Assembly: GCF_000485595.1 (NCBI RefSeq)
Contig: NW_014577085.1
Span: forward strand, 658,288 to 722,287
Length of the DNA: 64,000 nt
From: Priapulus caudatus
Taxonomy: Eukaryota > Priapulida > Priapulimorpha > Priapulimorphida > Priapulidae
Direction: 5' to 3'
Positions 49,445 through 60,600 of this stretch are shown in pieces. The position numbers were made by a program, and so were the translations under genes. Every line of letters begins with the position of its first letter. The first letter of the stretch is position 1. The notes beneath the pieces were generated by a model. It searched no databases. It was not told the DNA's origin and worked only from the letters and a program-made list of their open reading frames with translations.

Positions 49445-50735
49445 GTCGGCAGATTACGAGTCAAATTTACAACCAAAGCTGGGTTATCGGTACTAGACGT
49501 ACGACGACGTCCTTGTGACTGTTCAACAACATACAGCCATCGACATAGGATTAGTCAATAATTAAGGTAGACTGGTACCCGGTCCCACTTCTCGGCTTAG
49601 TTACTCGATGGGGCCATCGAATAATCGAGGTGGGAGCGAGTACCAGTCTATAATTAAGGTACATACGTGGGTAGTTATTGTTCCCTCGTATAGTGAGGAT
49701 TGTGGGATATCCGTCCGCTTCCATGGAAACCCGCTGAGCGTTTTCTCGTTTTTGTTCGTATTTATGGATAACTAGATAAATATCTGGATATCCATGGATA
49801 TATTTTATCATTCCTGGCTAATAATAGTCAGCTTTGGTGTTGTCACGCAAATTATTACAATAAAAATAGAATAGAATTGAGAACAACAGTAGAGTTGCTA
49901 GTCTGTAGTCAATGTGACAAGCCGAGTCTAGTCTAGAACTTGGAGTTGGAGTTGGAAGTTCTATTCAACGTCAAGCCGGATTTGTGCGACGCAGGCTTTT
50001 ACGTTTTTGTGTTGCGTAAACATAGCCATAGGCATAGGCACCTGTAGACTGTAGTGTAGACCATAGCATCTATATAACACGTCATCATGGTGTCTCAAAC
50101 GCGAGGTATAATACATATATGTAATTAATATTAATAATGTAGTGTAATTAATATTAATAATGTAGGCCTAAATATAATTTAAATGTATAGCCAATAAATA
50201 TTACATCATACAATACATCATTACATCATACATCATCTTACCACAGCCTCATGGCACTTGGGTTCAAGGATAAAAAAGATGTCCAGTACGGTGATTGGAT
50301 ATAGGATGATGTTAGTTGATTATAAGATAGGACTGGACTGTGGACATGCATCTTCTCTATCCCTGACTCTGAGCCGTCGTTGCGACTGGCTGGTCAGGGT
50401 TCGATAAATAGCTCTCATATACACTCTTATACACACTATGGTAGGCGCAGATCGGGGTTGCTATTTATTGAACCCCGACCAGCCAGTCGCAATTAGTACC
50501 TGTGAGGCTGTGTGTCTTATTGAATATTGTCAGTAATTAGTAATAGTATTATACTATTAAGTAGGCCTAAGTAAGTAGTATTAAAGTTGTACTTAAGTAG
50601 CTTAGGCTGCCCTAACCTATAGACCTATAAATTATAATTTATAAATTAAAATATTAATTATTATACTGTATATATTCCAGGGTTCTCTCCAGGAATTTCA
50701 GAAGACAATTTAATACTGGTATTAAGTGTAATGAT
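49445..50735 (-). promoter_or_regulatory. Presumed OTUB1 promoter region, unit 1
   Basis: AT-rich DNA upstream of the intact OTUB1 first exon. It includes hairpins, for example AGACTGGTACCCGGTCCCAC facing GTGGGAGCGAGTACCAGTCT at about 49569-49650, and a second pair at about 50388-50490 (GCGACTGGCTGGTCAGGGTT facing AACCCCGACCAGCCAGTCGC). No TATA box is clear. Confidence 0.4.
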
Positions 50736-50844
50736 ACACTATAGAGCTCCGAAGTGATGACGTCACAGTGGCATGACAACACGCCGCACACTACAACATT
50801 TGTGAGGGCTGATAAACTATCTTACTATGGACCTGTTAAGCAGG

Positions 50845-51311
50845 GGACACACCATGCAAATTCATTCGCACAACCGCAGTGGATTTTAAAACCGCAGTGG
50901 ATTTTAAAACCGCCGCGGAATTCGTATGGTGTCCGCTCAAGCGCGAGCGAATTTCATCCGCACCAAAATTCGCAGCAATCAAACATGTTTGATATTTTCG
51001 CTGCGGATTTTTACCGCTGCGTACAGATTCGCATTGTGTGGCCGTGGAAGCGAAAATCAAGCTGGCCGATGTTATAATGCAGCGAATAATTTATCAGTAT
51101 GCTAATCACGTGATTGAAAGTGGACCACACGACTGACTGTTGGAGCCATGGTTGGAGCCGTGTGGCGACAGTAGATCGCTTGTAGTGCGTCCGCTGCGGT
51201 CGTGCGAATAAATTCGCATGGTGTGTCTGCTCAATTATCGCGTGGGTGCGAATATTTTCACCGCAAATTTCGCTGCGGATATGATCGCAGCGAAATTCGC
51301 TTGGTGTGTCC
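50845..51311. mobile_element. MITE with GGACACACC ends, copy 2
   Basis: Inverted ends GGACACACCATGCAAATTC and CGAAATTCGCTTGGTGTGTCC; 467 bp without coding capacity. Immediately after it lies a palindromic TAGCTCTATAGTACTATAG hairpin (51311-51375). Confidence 0.72.
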
Positions 51312-51956
51312 TAGCTCTATAGTACTATAGCCCTTCGCTCTACCACAGGCGCCTGTGGCTATAGTACTAGAGCTAGGTGTGTCCCTACCAGTCCTTGGCT
51401 CTGAGCCGGTGCAAAAATCTGAATTTCCTGTCCTGCACTGCTACTGTCAATGTGTATTATTACCAGAGACACATGAAAAACCATTTAAAAAAAGCAATGA
51501 CGTTAAAAAGTAACATGTAACGTAATTCTGCGTGTCTAGAAAAATGCACCCCATCCGTTGCTATTTTTAATTTTATCGGTATAAGCATATTTACACCTTT
51601 TCAGGGTCTCACCAAGTAAAACTACGTCTGAGCAACTACTTAACTAGCTACTACTGTCTATAGATTATAGCCCTCCGCTCCACGCCTACGGCTACGGCCT
51701 GCGGCGGAGCGGAGGGCTATACCTAGTTGTAAGTTCTAGAGCTACTACTGAACTACAGTAGTAGTACTAGTACTACTACTACTAGTACTACTACTGGTAG
51801 GTAGGAGTAGTCTAGTACTAGTACTAGTAGTACTACTACTGCTCATAGGGTCTATGTCCCCCCAGGGCCAGGGTATTGCCGGAACCGGGAACGTACCCTG
51901 GGTGCGGTCCGGTATACCGGAACGTACCCTGGTAACTACGGGTATCTGATATGGTT

Positions 51957-52410
51957 CAGGGTTCTCCCTACGTTGAGCAAACGGGGCGCGCGCGCCCCGT
52001 TTGGGAAAACTTCCCCCTGTTTCAATAGTTGCGCCCTGTTTAAATTACCTCCGCCCCGATTAAATTCCACCATAATAAAAGTTTGACAGCGCAGGAATCG
52101 ATCGTCAAGAATTCCCATTCGACCAGGAACACCGACGCGTGTATTTTTACCGTACCACGCATGCACTGCAGACCATACACAAGTACAAAAAGTTAACCTG
52201 TCCCGAACCCAACACCAAACTGTAAGCACGACTCGGCTATCTTATATATAACAAGAACCCCAAAATACCGTCTATGGTGTGTGGCAATTCTACGCATTAA
52301 TTAGTGGTAGGCGGTAAAAAACAACAAAACATAGTTCCCTCCGCTTTCCCGCCTCCCCCTCCCCTCCTCCCCTCCCCATGTTTCAATTTCATCCTCGGGG
52401 AGAACGCCTG
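51957..52410. mobile_element. CAGGGTTCTCCC-family element, copy 2
   Basis: CAGGGTTCTCCCTACG at the left and GGGGAGAACGCCTG at the right. TGGTT precedes it and recurs just after it, and the uninterrupted family-F copy at 31398-31586 shows the empty site. This supports a 5-bp target duplication. Confidence 0.75.
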
Positions 52411-52586
52411 CTGGTTAGGTAGGGTAGGGTTAGAGAGTACTCAGTAGGCGTAGGCCTCTTAAAGACTCGTTTAGTGGAGTCAGCGAAGTACGGTCCGGCA
52501 TATTGGCATAGTACCGGGTACGTTCCGGCAGGTACCTGGGAGAATAGACCCTCTCATCTCAGCCTCTAGGACCTTAGTAATGCTCA

Positions 52587-52882
52587 TCAGGGTCTATGTC
52601 CCCAGGGTACTAAACGCGGAACGTCCACCCTGTTACGGTCCGGTATGCCGGAACGTACGCCTAGGTCACTATTTGATATGGTTACGGGTTAGGATTAGGG
52701 TTAGGGTTAGGTTTAGGGTTATGGGTTTAGGAGTAAGGCTGTAGGCGATCTCCCTAGACTCGTTGGAGTAGGCGAGGTACGGTCGCATATTTTATTAGAT
52801 ATACCTAGGGCTACGGTTCGCGGTTATAGCCCGACGCGTACCCAGGGTACGTTCCGGCAGTACCTCCAGGGGACATAGATCC
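52587..52882. repeat. Family-F foldback copy, TTAGGG core, unit 2
   Basis: GGGTCTATGTCCCCAGGG starts the left arm and CAGGGGACATAGATCC closes the right arm. The centre has GGTTAGGATTAGGGTTAGGG. It is the counterpart of 48712-49015. Confidence 0.75.
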
Positions 52883-53271
52883 TCTCCTGGCTTCTCCAGC
52901 CTTATGTAATACTTATTATTAGTAATACTTAGTAACTAATACTAGTAGTACAATACTAAATACATAGTAGTAAATCTAATACATAGTAATAGTTAGATAT
53001 AACCTAGTAACTTGTAAGGCAGTACTAACTACTACTAGTAGTAAGTACTGTAGTACTACTACTAGTGAGTAGTAGTAAAGTAGTAGTAGTACTACTACAC
53101 AGCACTAGGTTAATAGCTAGTAGTAGTAGTAGTAGTAGTAGTACAGTAGTAGTAGTAGGCCTACTACCATAAAACACAAACAATGTTATATTCCAATAAT
53201 ATAAAACTATGCATGAATCTTAAGATATACCTCTAGTATACTTTCATAATGCAGTGACTATAAATACATAC

Positions 53272-53330
53272 AGTCTAAATTCATTAAAGTCTCGGCGCAT
53301 ATTTTCGGTGACCAGCTTTATTTCTTCCAT
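53272..53330 (-). pseudogene. Second copy of OTUB1 exon 1, frame broken
   Basis: Aligned with 49390-49444 it starts ATGGAAGAAATAAAGCTGG and ends at a GT donor, but is 59 nt instead of 55 because of small indels. The frame is lost and the donor phase no longer fits exon 2. It is either a decayed alternative first exon or a poor-quality duplicate. Confidence 0.75.
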
Positions 53331-54672
53331 GTCGGCAGATTACGAGTTCAAATTTACCAACCAAAGCTGGGTTATCGGTACTCAAGACGTACGAACGCTA
53401 ACGTCTTGTGATTCTTAATATATCCTGTCAACAAACGAATACAGCCATCGACATAGGATTAGTCAATAATTAAGGTAGACTGGTACCGCCGATCCCACTT
53501 CTCGGCTTAGTTACTTCGATGGGCCATCGAATAATCGAGGTGGGACCGAGTAACCAGTCATATAGATTAAGTACATACGTGGGTAGTTATTGGTTCCCAT
53601 CGTATAGTGAGGATTGTGGGATATCCCCGCTTCCGATGGAAACCCGCTGAGCCGTTTTTCTCCGTTTTTTTGTTCGGTATTTATGGATAACTAGATAAAT
53701 ACTGGAATATCGCATGATATATTTTATCATTCCTGGCTAATAATAGTTTCCAGCTTTGGTGTTGTCATCGAATTATTACAATAAAAATAGAAATTCAGAT
53801 CTGAGAACCAGTAGAGTTGCTAGTCTTAGTCCAATGTGACAAGCCGAGTCTAAGTCTAACTGGAGTTTGGAGTTTGGAACTCAAGCCGATTTGTGCCGAC
53901 GAGAGCAGAGCTATTTACGTTTTGTGTTGCGTAAACATAGCCATATAGGACAATAGGAGGCCACCTGTAAGACTGTAGTGTAGACCATCAGCATCTATAA
54001 TAACGACCCTCACATGGTGTCTAAAGCGAGGTATCAAATACTATATGTATTAATATTAATACCTGTGTGCCTAAATATGAATTTAAATGTATAGCCACAT
54101 AAATATTACATGCATACAATACACTCATTACATCATACAGTCATCTACCACAGCTCTCATGGACTAATTGGGTTCCAAGATAAAAAAGATTGTCCAGTAC
54201 GGTGATTGATATAGGATGATCGTTAGTTGATTATAAGAACCTAGGACTGGACTGTGGACGTGCAATCTTCTCTATCCCTCGACTCTGAGGCCGTCGTTAG
54301 CGACTGCTGGTCAAGGGTTCGATAAATAGCTCTCAATATACCACTCTTATACACACTATGGTAGGCGCAGCATCGGGGTTCTATTTATTGAAAACACCCC
54401 GAACCAGCAGTCGCAATTAGTACGCTGTGAGGCTGTGTGTCTTCTTGAAATATTGTCAGTAATTAGTAATAGTATATATACTATTAAGTAGCCTAGAGTA
54501 AGCTAGTATTAAAGTTGTAGCTTAAGTAGCTACGCTGCCCATAACTATAGACCTATAAATTTATATATTTATAGAATTAAAATATTCATTATTATTACTG
54601 GTATATATCCAGGGTTCTTCCTCCAGGAATTTCAGAAGCCCCATTTAATACTGGTATTAAGTGTATATGATA

Positions 54673-55092
54673 TCACTATAAGAGCTCCCCGGAAGTGATG
54701 ACGCTCACAGTGGCCATGAACAACGCCGACACTGGTCTCTACGACCACTAAAATCCATGATATTCTCTGGTAACATTCAACGGCGGTCGTGTTTTGTACC
54801 CGTTGTAACCATCATCTGAGAGTGCATTAATTGCAGTTTTATCAGATTATCTAAAGATGGAGTGAAAAGCAACGAAAAAAAAAAATAAATAATAATAATT
54901 AAAAAAAAAAAAAATTAAATATTGTAAGATCGACTTGCTACTGATGCTTTACCGCTGTCTGCAGCGCACACACTCGTGTTTACGTAGCACAAACATTTTC
55001 ACACAGCAGTTAATGTTATGGAGCAGGGGGTTGTGTAGAACCATGGGTTCGTTGTCATGCCACTGTGACGTCACACTTCGGTACTCTATAGG
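54673..55092. mobile_element. TIR element with GTGACGTCACAGTGGCATG ends
   Basis: The left end contains AGTGATGACG, CACAGTGG and CATGAACAAC. The right end GTTGTCATGCCACTGTGACG continues to TCACACTTCGG and CTCTATAGGG, giving an inverted repeat of about 45 bp around about 330 bp. A cleaner left end alone is at 50736-50776, so the tandem-duplication joint lies inside this element. Confidence 0.72.
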
Positions 55093-55826
55093 GTCATGAT
55101 ACGATATCATACGTGTGTCGTATCTCGATACGTATAGATCATATGATATGATACGTATTGCGATACACAGGCAGAAGAAAGAGAGATAGTAAATTCCAAG
55201 TTATTGTCAATTTTTCATACAAAAAACATTCAGTAATACTATATTATATATTTCTATGGCTGAAGCACATCAAGACGGTCTGAGTGCTTTAGACTAGAGT
55301 CTAGGCTAACATGTAATCGACAGCTCCACTCACATACGTGCCATACACAATGTGCCATGCAGTGTAGCTCTAGAACTATAGTGAAGCCCTTTGCTCCGCC
55401 ACAGGCGTAACAGGATAGCCTCCAGTGGCAGAGCGAAGGGCTATAGTTCTAGAGCTATATACACAGTAAAAGCGCGTGCTACATTATGTGTACAGGAACG
55501 ACACGCACCTGTCAATCGCTTTCGTGATTGTTTTGCAGTAACAATATTGGCAGAAATACCAAGCATGCCATATATATTGGCCCAGATTTCTATGACATTC
55601 AAGGATATTTACGTGATACTGAAAGGGAATTCAGATAATCATAATAGAAGAAAGTATTCAAATTTAAAGGAATTACATGTGCTTCATTAAATAGCTTAGC
55701 TTGTTTTATTCACTGTTTAACATCCGTATCGTTTGTATCGCGATACAGACGCGCGTATCGATTATCGTATTGTGGACTGTTGTAGCGCAATTCGTTGATG
55801 TATCGGTGAATCGTTACACCCCTAAT
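55089..55826. mobile_element. hAT-like element remnant, ATCGATACG-rich
   Basis: The right end TGTATCGGTGAATCGTTACA followed by CCCCTA matches the common hAT-type terminus AGGGGTGTAACGATTCACC. The left end TAGGGTCATGATACGATATC and internal GTATCGCGATAC motifs are compatible. No transposase is visible. A hairpin MITE is nested inside. Confidence 0.45.
55365..55457. mobile_element. 93-bp hairpin MITE (TAGCTCTAGAACTATAG ends)
   Basis: The 17-bp ends are exact inverted repeats, and the stem continues through GCCCTTTGCTC and GAGCGAAGGGC. Related palindromes are at 47388-47455, 47757-47845, 51311-51375 and 51661-51738. Confidence 0.75.
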
Positions 55827-56067
55827 ATATCAGTATATCAGTGTCATTCGTGATCATTCAAGCCCTATGGTGTGTATTCCTTTACTCCACCATTCTCCTC
55901 CCAATGTTGCAAAGTGAAGGCCTACAAATATGTAGAGCTAGATTAACTAGTAGTACTGATCTACGTAATAATATAATAATTAATAGTACTAGTAGTGACG
56001 TTGGGAGTGATGGTGGTAGTACTTAGTGACGGCGACTGCTGCCACAGTGGCAGCAGCAATAGTAATA

Positions 56068-57445
56068 CAGTGTGGCCCTGTTATATAACACGATCGTTGA
56101 GGTCCATAAAATGTCATCGCGAAAAAAGCGGGGTTGCGCTAAATCGGGGTTCAAGAAAATCACTGTATAAACTGACCCAATGTTGACCCAATGGCCCTGT
56201 CACACCTTGATGATTTAGCCAGCATATGCCGACGTATCAAAATTTCTCTAAAACGCTGGCATAAGCTGAACTATCGATGTTTTTTTCAATTTTGGCCGTA
56301 TACATAGCGTATTCATAACGAGTTGGACGTATACTTAACGTATTAGTAACGTATATATAGAACGTTTCGATAACTTATAGATAACTTATACCAACGAATG
56401 CTTAGCGTGTTGCCGGCGTTCACAACTTATGCCCAACGATAGTCTAACTTATGCATAGCACGCGGCAGCGTATCGCCGACGATCGCGTGTCGTAGCTTAT
56501 AAAAAGGCTGCCGCTCAACGATTCAAATCATAACCGCACTAGACATCGCAGTATATCAACATCACCGTCACAGTATCAACATACCAATAACATTTTTATA
56601 TACCAATTCCCCTAAACGCTGCCAATACGCCATTATACGGTAGCTGTAAGTTAGAAACACGTTCAGTAAGTTCTGTGGTCATCCGGAACACGTCAAATAC
56701 GTCTACATACGTCAATATGCGTTGGAGATAAGTTATACACATAGGTTCAAAGCACGTTACTCATAGGTTAGAAATAAGTTTTGGGTACGCTAGACATTAT
56801 CTCGACGTATTTCGACTTATGAGTAACTTAATTACAAGTAACGTGTGTGAACATGTGTCAACGATCGCATAACTTGCCTACAACTTATCATTATGGCCCG
56901 CGTATGCGGGACGTATGGGCATACGCTGGCATACGTCGGAAAATTTTGAGCATGCTCAACATTTTCCGACGACCTTGCCGTACTACGACGTATACCAGCG
57001 TGCTTCAGCGTGCTCTTATAACTTATACAAAGCTTACCCATAACTTATTCGACGTACGCCAGCGTATTCACCAAATTTTTCATACGTCGGTATACGCTGG
57101 CTTTCATACGGAGGTGTGACAGCACCATTACATCCTAAAACACCCGTGCTATTTTCGCCCTATTTGACCTGTTTTTTGTTCGAATGCATAATGAACAATG
57201 CATAAAAGTGAACAATGCAAATGAAACAATGCAAACAGTCATATGCACAACATGCACACAGCAACAAGTCATGTAAACTAATTTAGTTGCGCGATCTATA
57301 GGCGATCGTCGCTTTAACTTAAGGCCGGCTTAACACACCAAAAAACTTCAGTTCTGGAAATTAAGAGCAAAAAAAGGTTCAATGACTCATCACGTTATAT
57401 CCGAATTCGCGTTAAATCGGGTCACGTAAAATCGGGGTTTCACTG
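56068..57445. mobile_element. TA-flanked CAGTG...CACTG element remnants, pogo-like
   Basis: TA-CAGTGTGG starts at 56066. AATCGGGGTTTCACTG-TA ends at 57447, with TA on each side. A second matching end (AAATCGGGGTTCAAG to CACTGTA) lies at about 56140-56167, so this may be a short 100-bp element next to a second partial copy and not one element. The ends resemble Tc1/mariner-pogo MITEs. Confidence 0.45.
56192..57127. mobile_element. TIR element with CTGTCACACC ends
   Basis: TGGCCCTGTCACACCTTGAT at the left faces ATACGGAGGTGTGACAGCACCA at the right. The inverted repeat extends through AGCCAGCATATGCCGACGTA and TACGTCGGTATACGCTGGCT. The interior is full of ACGTAT and ATAACTTAT motifs. It lies between the pogo-like ends. 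Confidence 0.75.
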
Positions 57446-57601
57446 TAGTAGGATCGAGTGCGTGCGTCTATACTATCATTGATAGCCTATATCTTCTTCT
57501 TACTTTATGAGGTCAAGTTGTAAATACCAACATTATTTTTATATTTGCATATAGGAAACTCCGGTGTGAAGATATCACAGAGTTCTTCTCGCACAAAATT
57601 C

Positions 57602-60600
57602 ATGGCAAAGGCAGTTGTTCCAGCTTCACATAGACGAGAACTCCACCATAGAGATGACTCCTTTATCTTCCAGTTGGCCACACATGTGCCTGACATGGTA
57701 GTGTTAAGGGATCAAAACCAACCTATGCCCTTTAGAAAAGAGTTTAGTGGAATCCTAATGTTTGCTGATGTCTCAGGTGATATACTTAATGCGACACATG
57801 AACCCTATATAGCTTCCTTGCATGTTTTCAGTTCAAACAAGTTTGTTGGTTATGCTGCATAGAAAATGTCATTGTTCAATATTTATTAGAAATATTTTAA
57901 AATTCTTTTAAAACTGACAAATATACCAGTGCTTACAACGACAGTGGCGCCACCACAAGCGAATGCTGACAAAGTTGCGCAACGCAACTTATCGGCTGCA
58001 GGCTACAGACCGAGGGTGTTTTTTATTTATTAATGTAAGAGGAGAATGATTGCAATATCTTATAAACCACTCTCAGTTTCAGTTATAATATGAACGAATT
58101 TGACCTAAAATAAAAAGCGTTTGGTTAAATATCAGTTACGTATAAATATATTTGCACTTTTGTGATTAGCCCTATGTCTGTAACATGCAAAATTAATTTG
58201 TAAAGGCGCAACTTTGTCAGGGTGGCAGCACAATCGTGCAGTGTCACAAGGTCAGTGATAAAAAATAAAGGTTTCGAAAGTCACTGTCGTTTTATGACAA
58301 ATCTGAATGCGTGATTATAGAAATTTGTAGGTATATGCTATTATTTATGCACTTACTATCATAATATCAGTAGTGAATAATAATAGATTCTATAATTCTA
58401 GAATAATAGATTCTATAATCGAATTTATTGTTATTCATTCCTGATAATATACTATAAAATTCTAGGGGGTATGTGCATCTGTGTGTGTGTATTATATATA
58501 ACAAAATTTCATGTGCATTTACAAACTCTTGTGTAGTTTGTTTTACTTATTACTTTAATTAGTTTACTTTAATATTTAGATTTAAATGATAACTTATTTT
58601 GTGCATACCTTTAGGCTTCACATCGCTAACAGAGAAGTACAGTGCGAATGCCAAAAGCGGTGCTGACCAACTAACAAAAACACTCAACGAGTATATTGGC
58701 GCTATCTGTGAGGGAATTATAACTGCAGATGGTGACATTCTGAAGTTTGCAGGTGTGTTTATCGTGTATGGTTAAATTAATTTGCGTATGGTAAATACTA
58801 GATGAATAACTCAGATTTACTAGATTGATCATATCCATTCATTGTCTGCAACATTAATTACAATAGAGCGTATATTGAATGTAAATGTGTGGAGATATTA
58901 TATTCTACTATATTAGGAGATGCCATCCTGGCAGTGTGGCCGTGTGAGCCAGATGAGCTGAAGGGTGCTCTGCTGAAAGTTATCCATTGTTGCCTTGACA
59001 TTCAAGACAAGTATGGGGAGTGGAAGACTGATATTGGAGTCAAACTTAGGGTAAAAATGGGTGAGAAATATTACTTCATCATGATTTCGATTTGCTTTAT
59101 ATGTTATTATATATTCTTAATAGTAGTTTAATGAAACATTGCAATGGCATTTCTACCATTTGTTCATGGCACTGCATTTTGTGAGTATAGATTGAATGGC
59201 ATTTATGAATTGAAAGAATATTTTTGAGTTACAAATTAATACAGTGTCAGATTGAGCAAATGTGTTTCAAATGTCTGTTGTTGGAAATTACTGATATTAG
59301 GTTCTTTTGATTTCTGTTGCAGCAATTGCGTGTGGGGAGCTGTGTGTCATGTTTCTTGGAAATGACGAATTCCAGCACTACGTGACTACAGGAAACACTG
59401 TAAATGACGTCAACAAAACAGAGAAGTTCTGTGAGCCTGGCTGGGTTGTTCTCTCTCCATACGCGTGGTCACTGTGCGATGCAACGACAATGGAGTATCA
59501 AATGATGGATGATGATCAGCATGTCAGAGTGAGTCTAGGGTGTCAGTGACGTATGAAATAGGTATAGTCTATATCTATAATGATTCAATATCTAATCTGT
59601 TAGCTCTTGCAGCAAATTTTTGTCATGGCATGAAGTAGTTATATAGTTAACATTTAATAGTGTCTGCTTAGCACTTTTTATGAGTATTGGAAATATTTGT
59701 CCATGAGCTATATGTGCAAAATACATAGTGGGAACACTTTTTTTTAACCATGACTATATGCTTCTGTTTGAAAGGTTTCTGCAGTGTTCACTGAACAACC
59801 TGCTCATTATCTATTAAGAAGAACCTACAGTTACTTCACAACAGTTGCAGGACTTCGCAATGAAAGCCACACCTTTTCCGATATCAACAAAAACCTCACT
59901 CCGGTTATATTCAGCAGACCATTCGGTATAAATTCCTTGTTATATTCTCGTGCCATCTATATGTTGAAAAGTAAGAGATAGCTAAATAAAAGTAAGGTTT
60001 TTTAGGGGCAACCGATTACTGTAATGAGTTAAAAATATTTTGTTATCCAATGGTGTCTATCTTATCACGTTTATTTTGAATGTTAATTACCAATTATTTG
60101 GAGGTACTATAGAGCCATCAATTAAAAATTATTACAGTATTGTCAGTAACTGTTCATATTTTGTGTGTGTGTAAATTGCAGTTACTGCTTCTCAAGATAG
60201 CATCGCAGAAGAACGTAAAAAGCTTAGATGTAAGCCACAGATTATGCTGCTATTAGTTGATCTCATCTCTATCTCGATCTCTCTCTCTCTCTCCCCCCTC
60301 CCCCCTCTCTCTCTCTCTCTATCTTTTTTCTCTTTTTCTCTCTCTTCCTTCACCTCTTCCTTGCTCTCGTTCTCTTTCGCTCACTCATTCACCCACGAAC
60401 CTACCTGCCAGCCTGTTCTTTCCCTTCCTCTCTATAATAGATTGAGTAAGAGAGATAATCTGGTATAATATTAATTAAAAGTTACAAAAATGCAAACATG
60501 TGCGCGCACGCACGTGCACATGCGCTCATACATGTTACAAGTATTACTTGTGATTCCTACCCATATTTAATTTTCGAAAAGGTAATTTGCAATAAATAAT

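Larger units (their letters stand above)
46815..50776. repeat. Tandem duplication, unit 1 (contains OTUB1 exon 1)
   Basis: From ACGCCGCACACTACAAC to ACAGTGGCATGACAAC, this unit of about 3.96 kb is collinear with the next one: MITE, hairpins, family-F foldbacks, TAGTA-rich tracts, OTUB1 exon 1 and upstream sequence. The early part (to about 48.9 kb) has excess bases compared with unit 2. The later part reads cleanly. Confidence 0.88.
50777..54715. repeat. Tandem duplication, unit 2
   Basis: Repeats the whole order of unit 1. Its first 1.5 kb is cleaner than unit 1, while 52.4-54.7 kb has many extra or missing bases relative to unit 1. It ends inside the TIR element at 54673. Confidence 0.88.
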
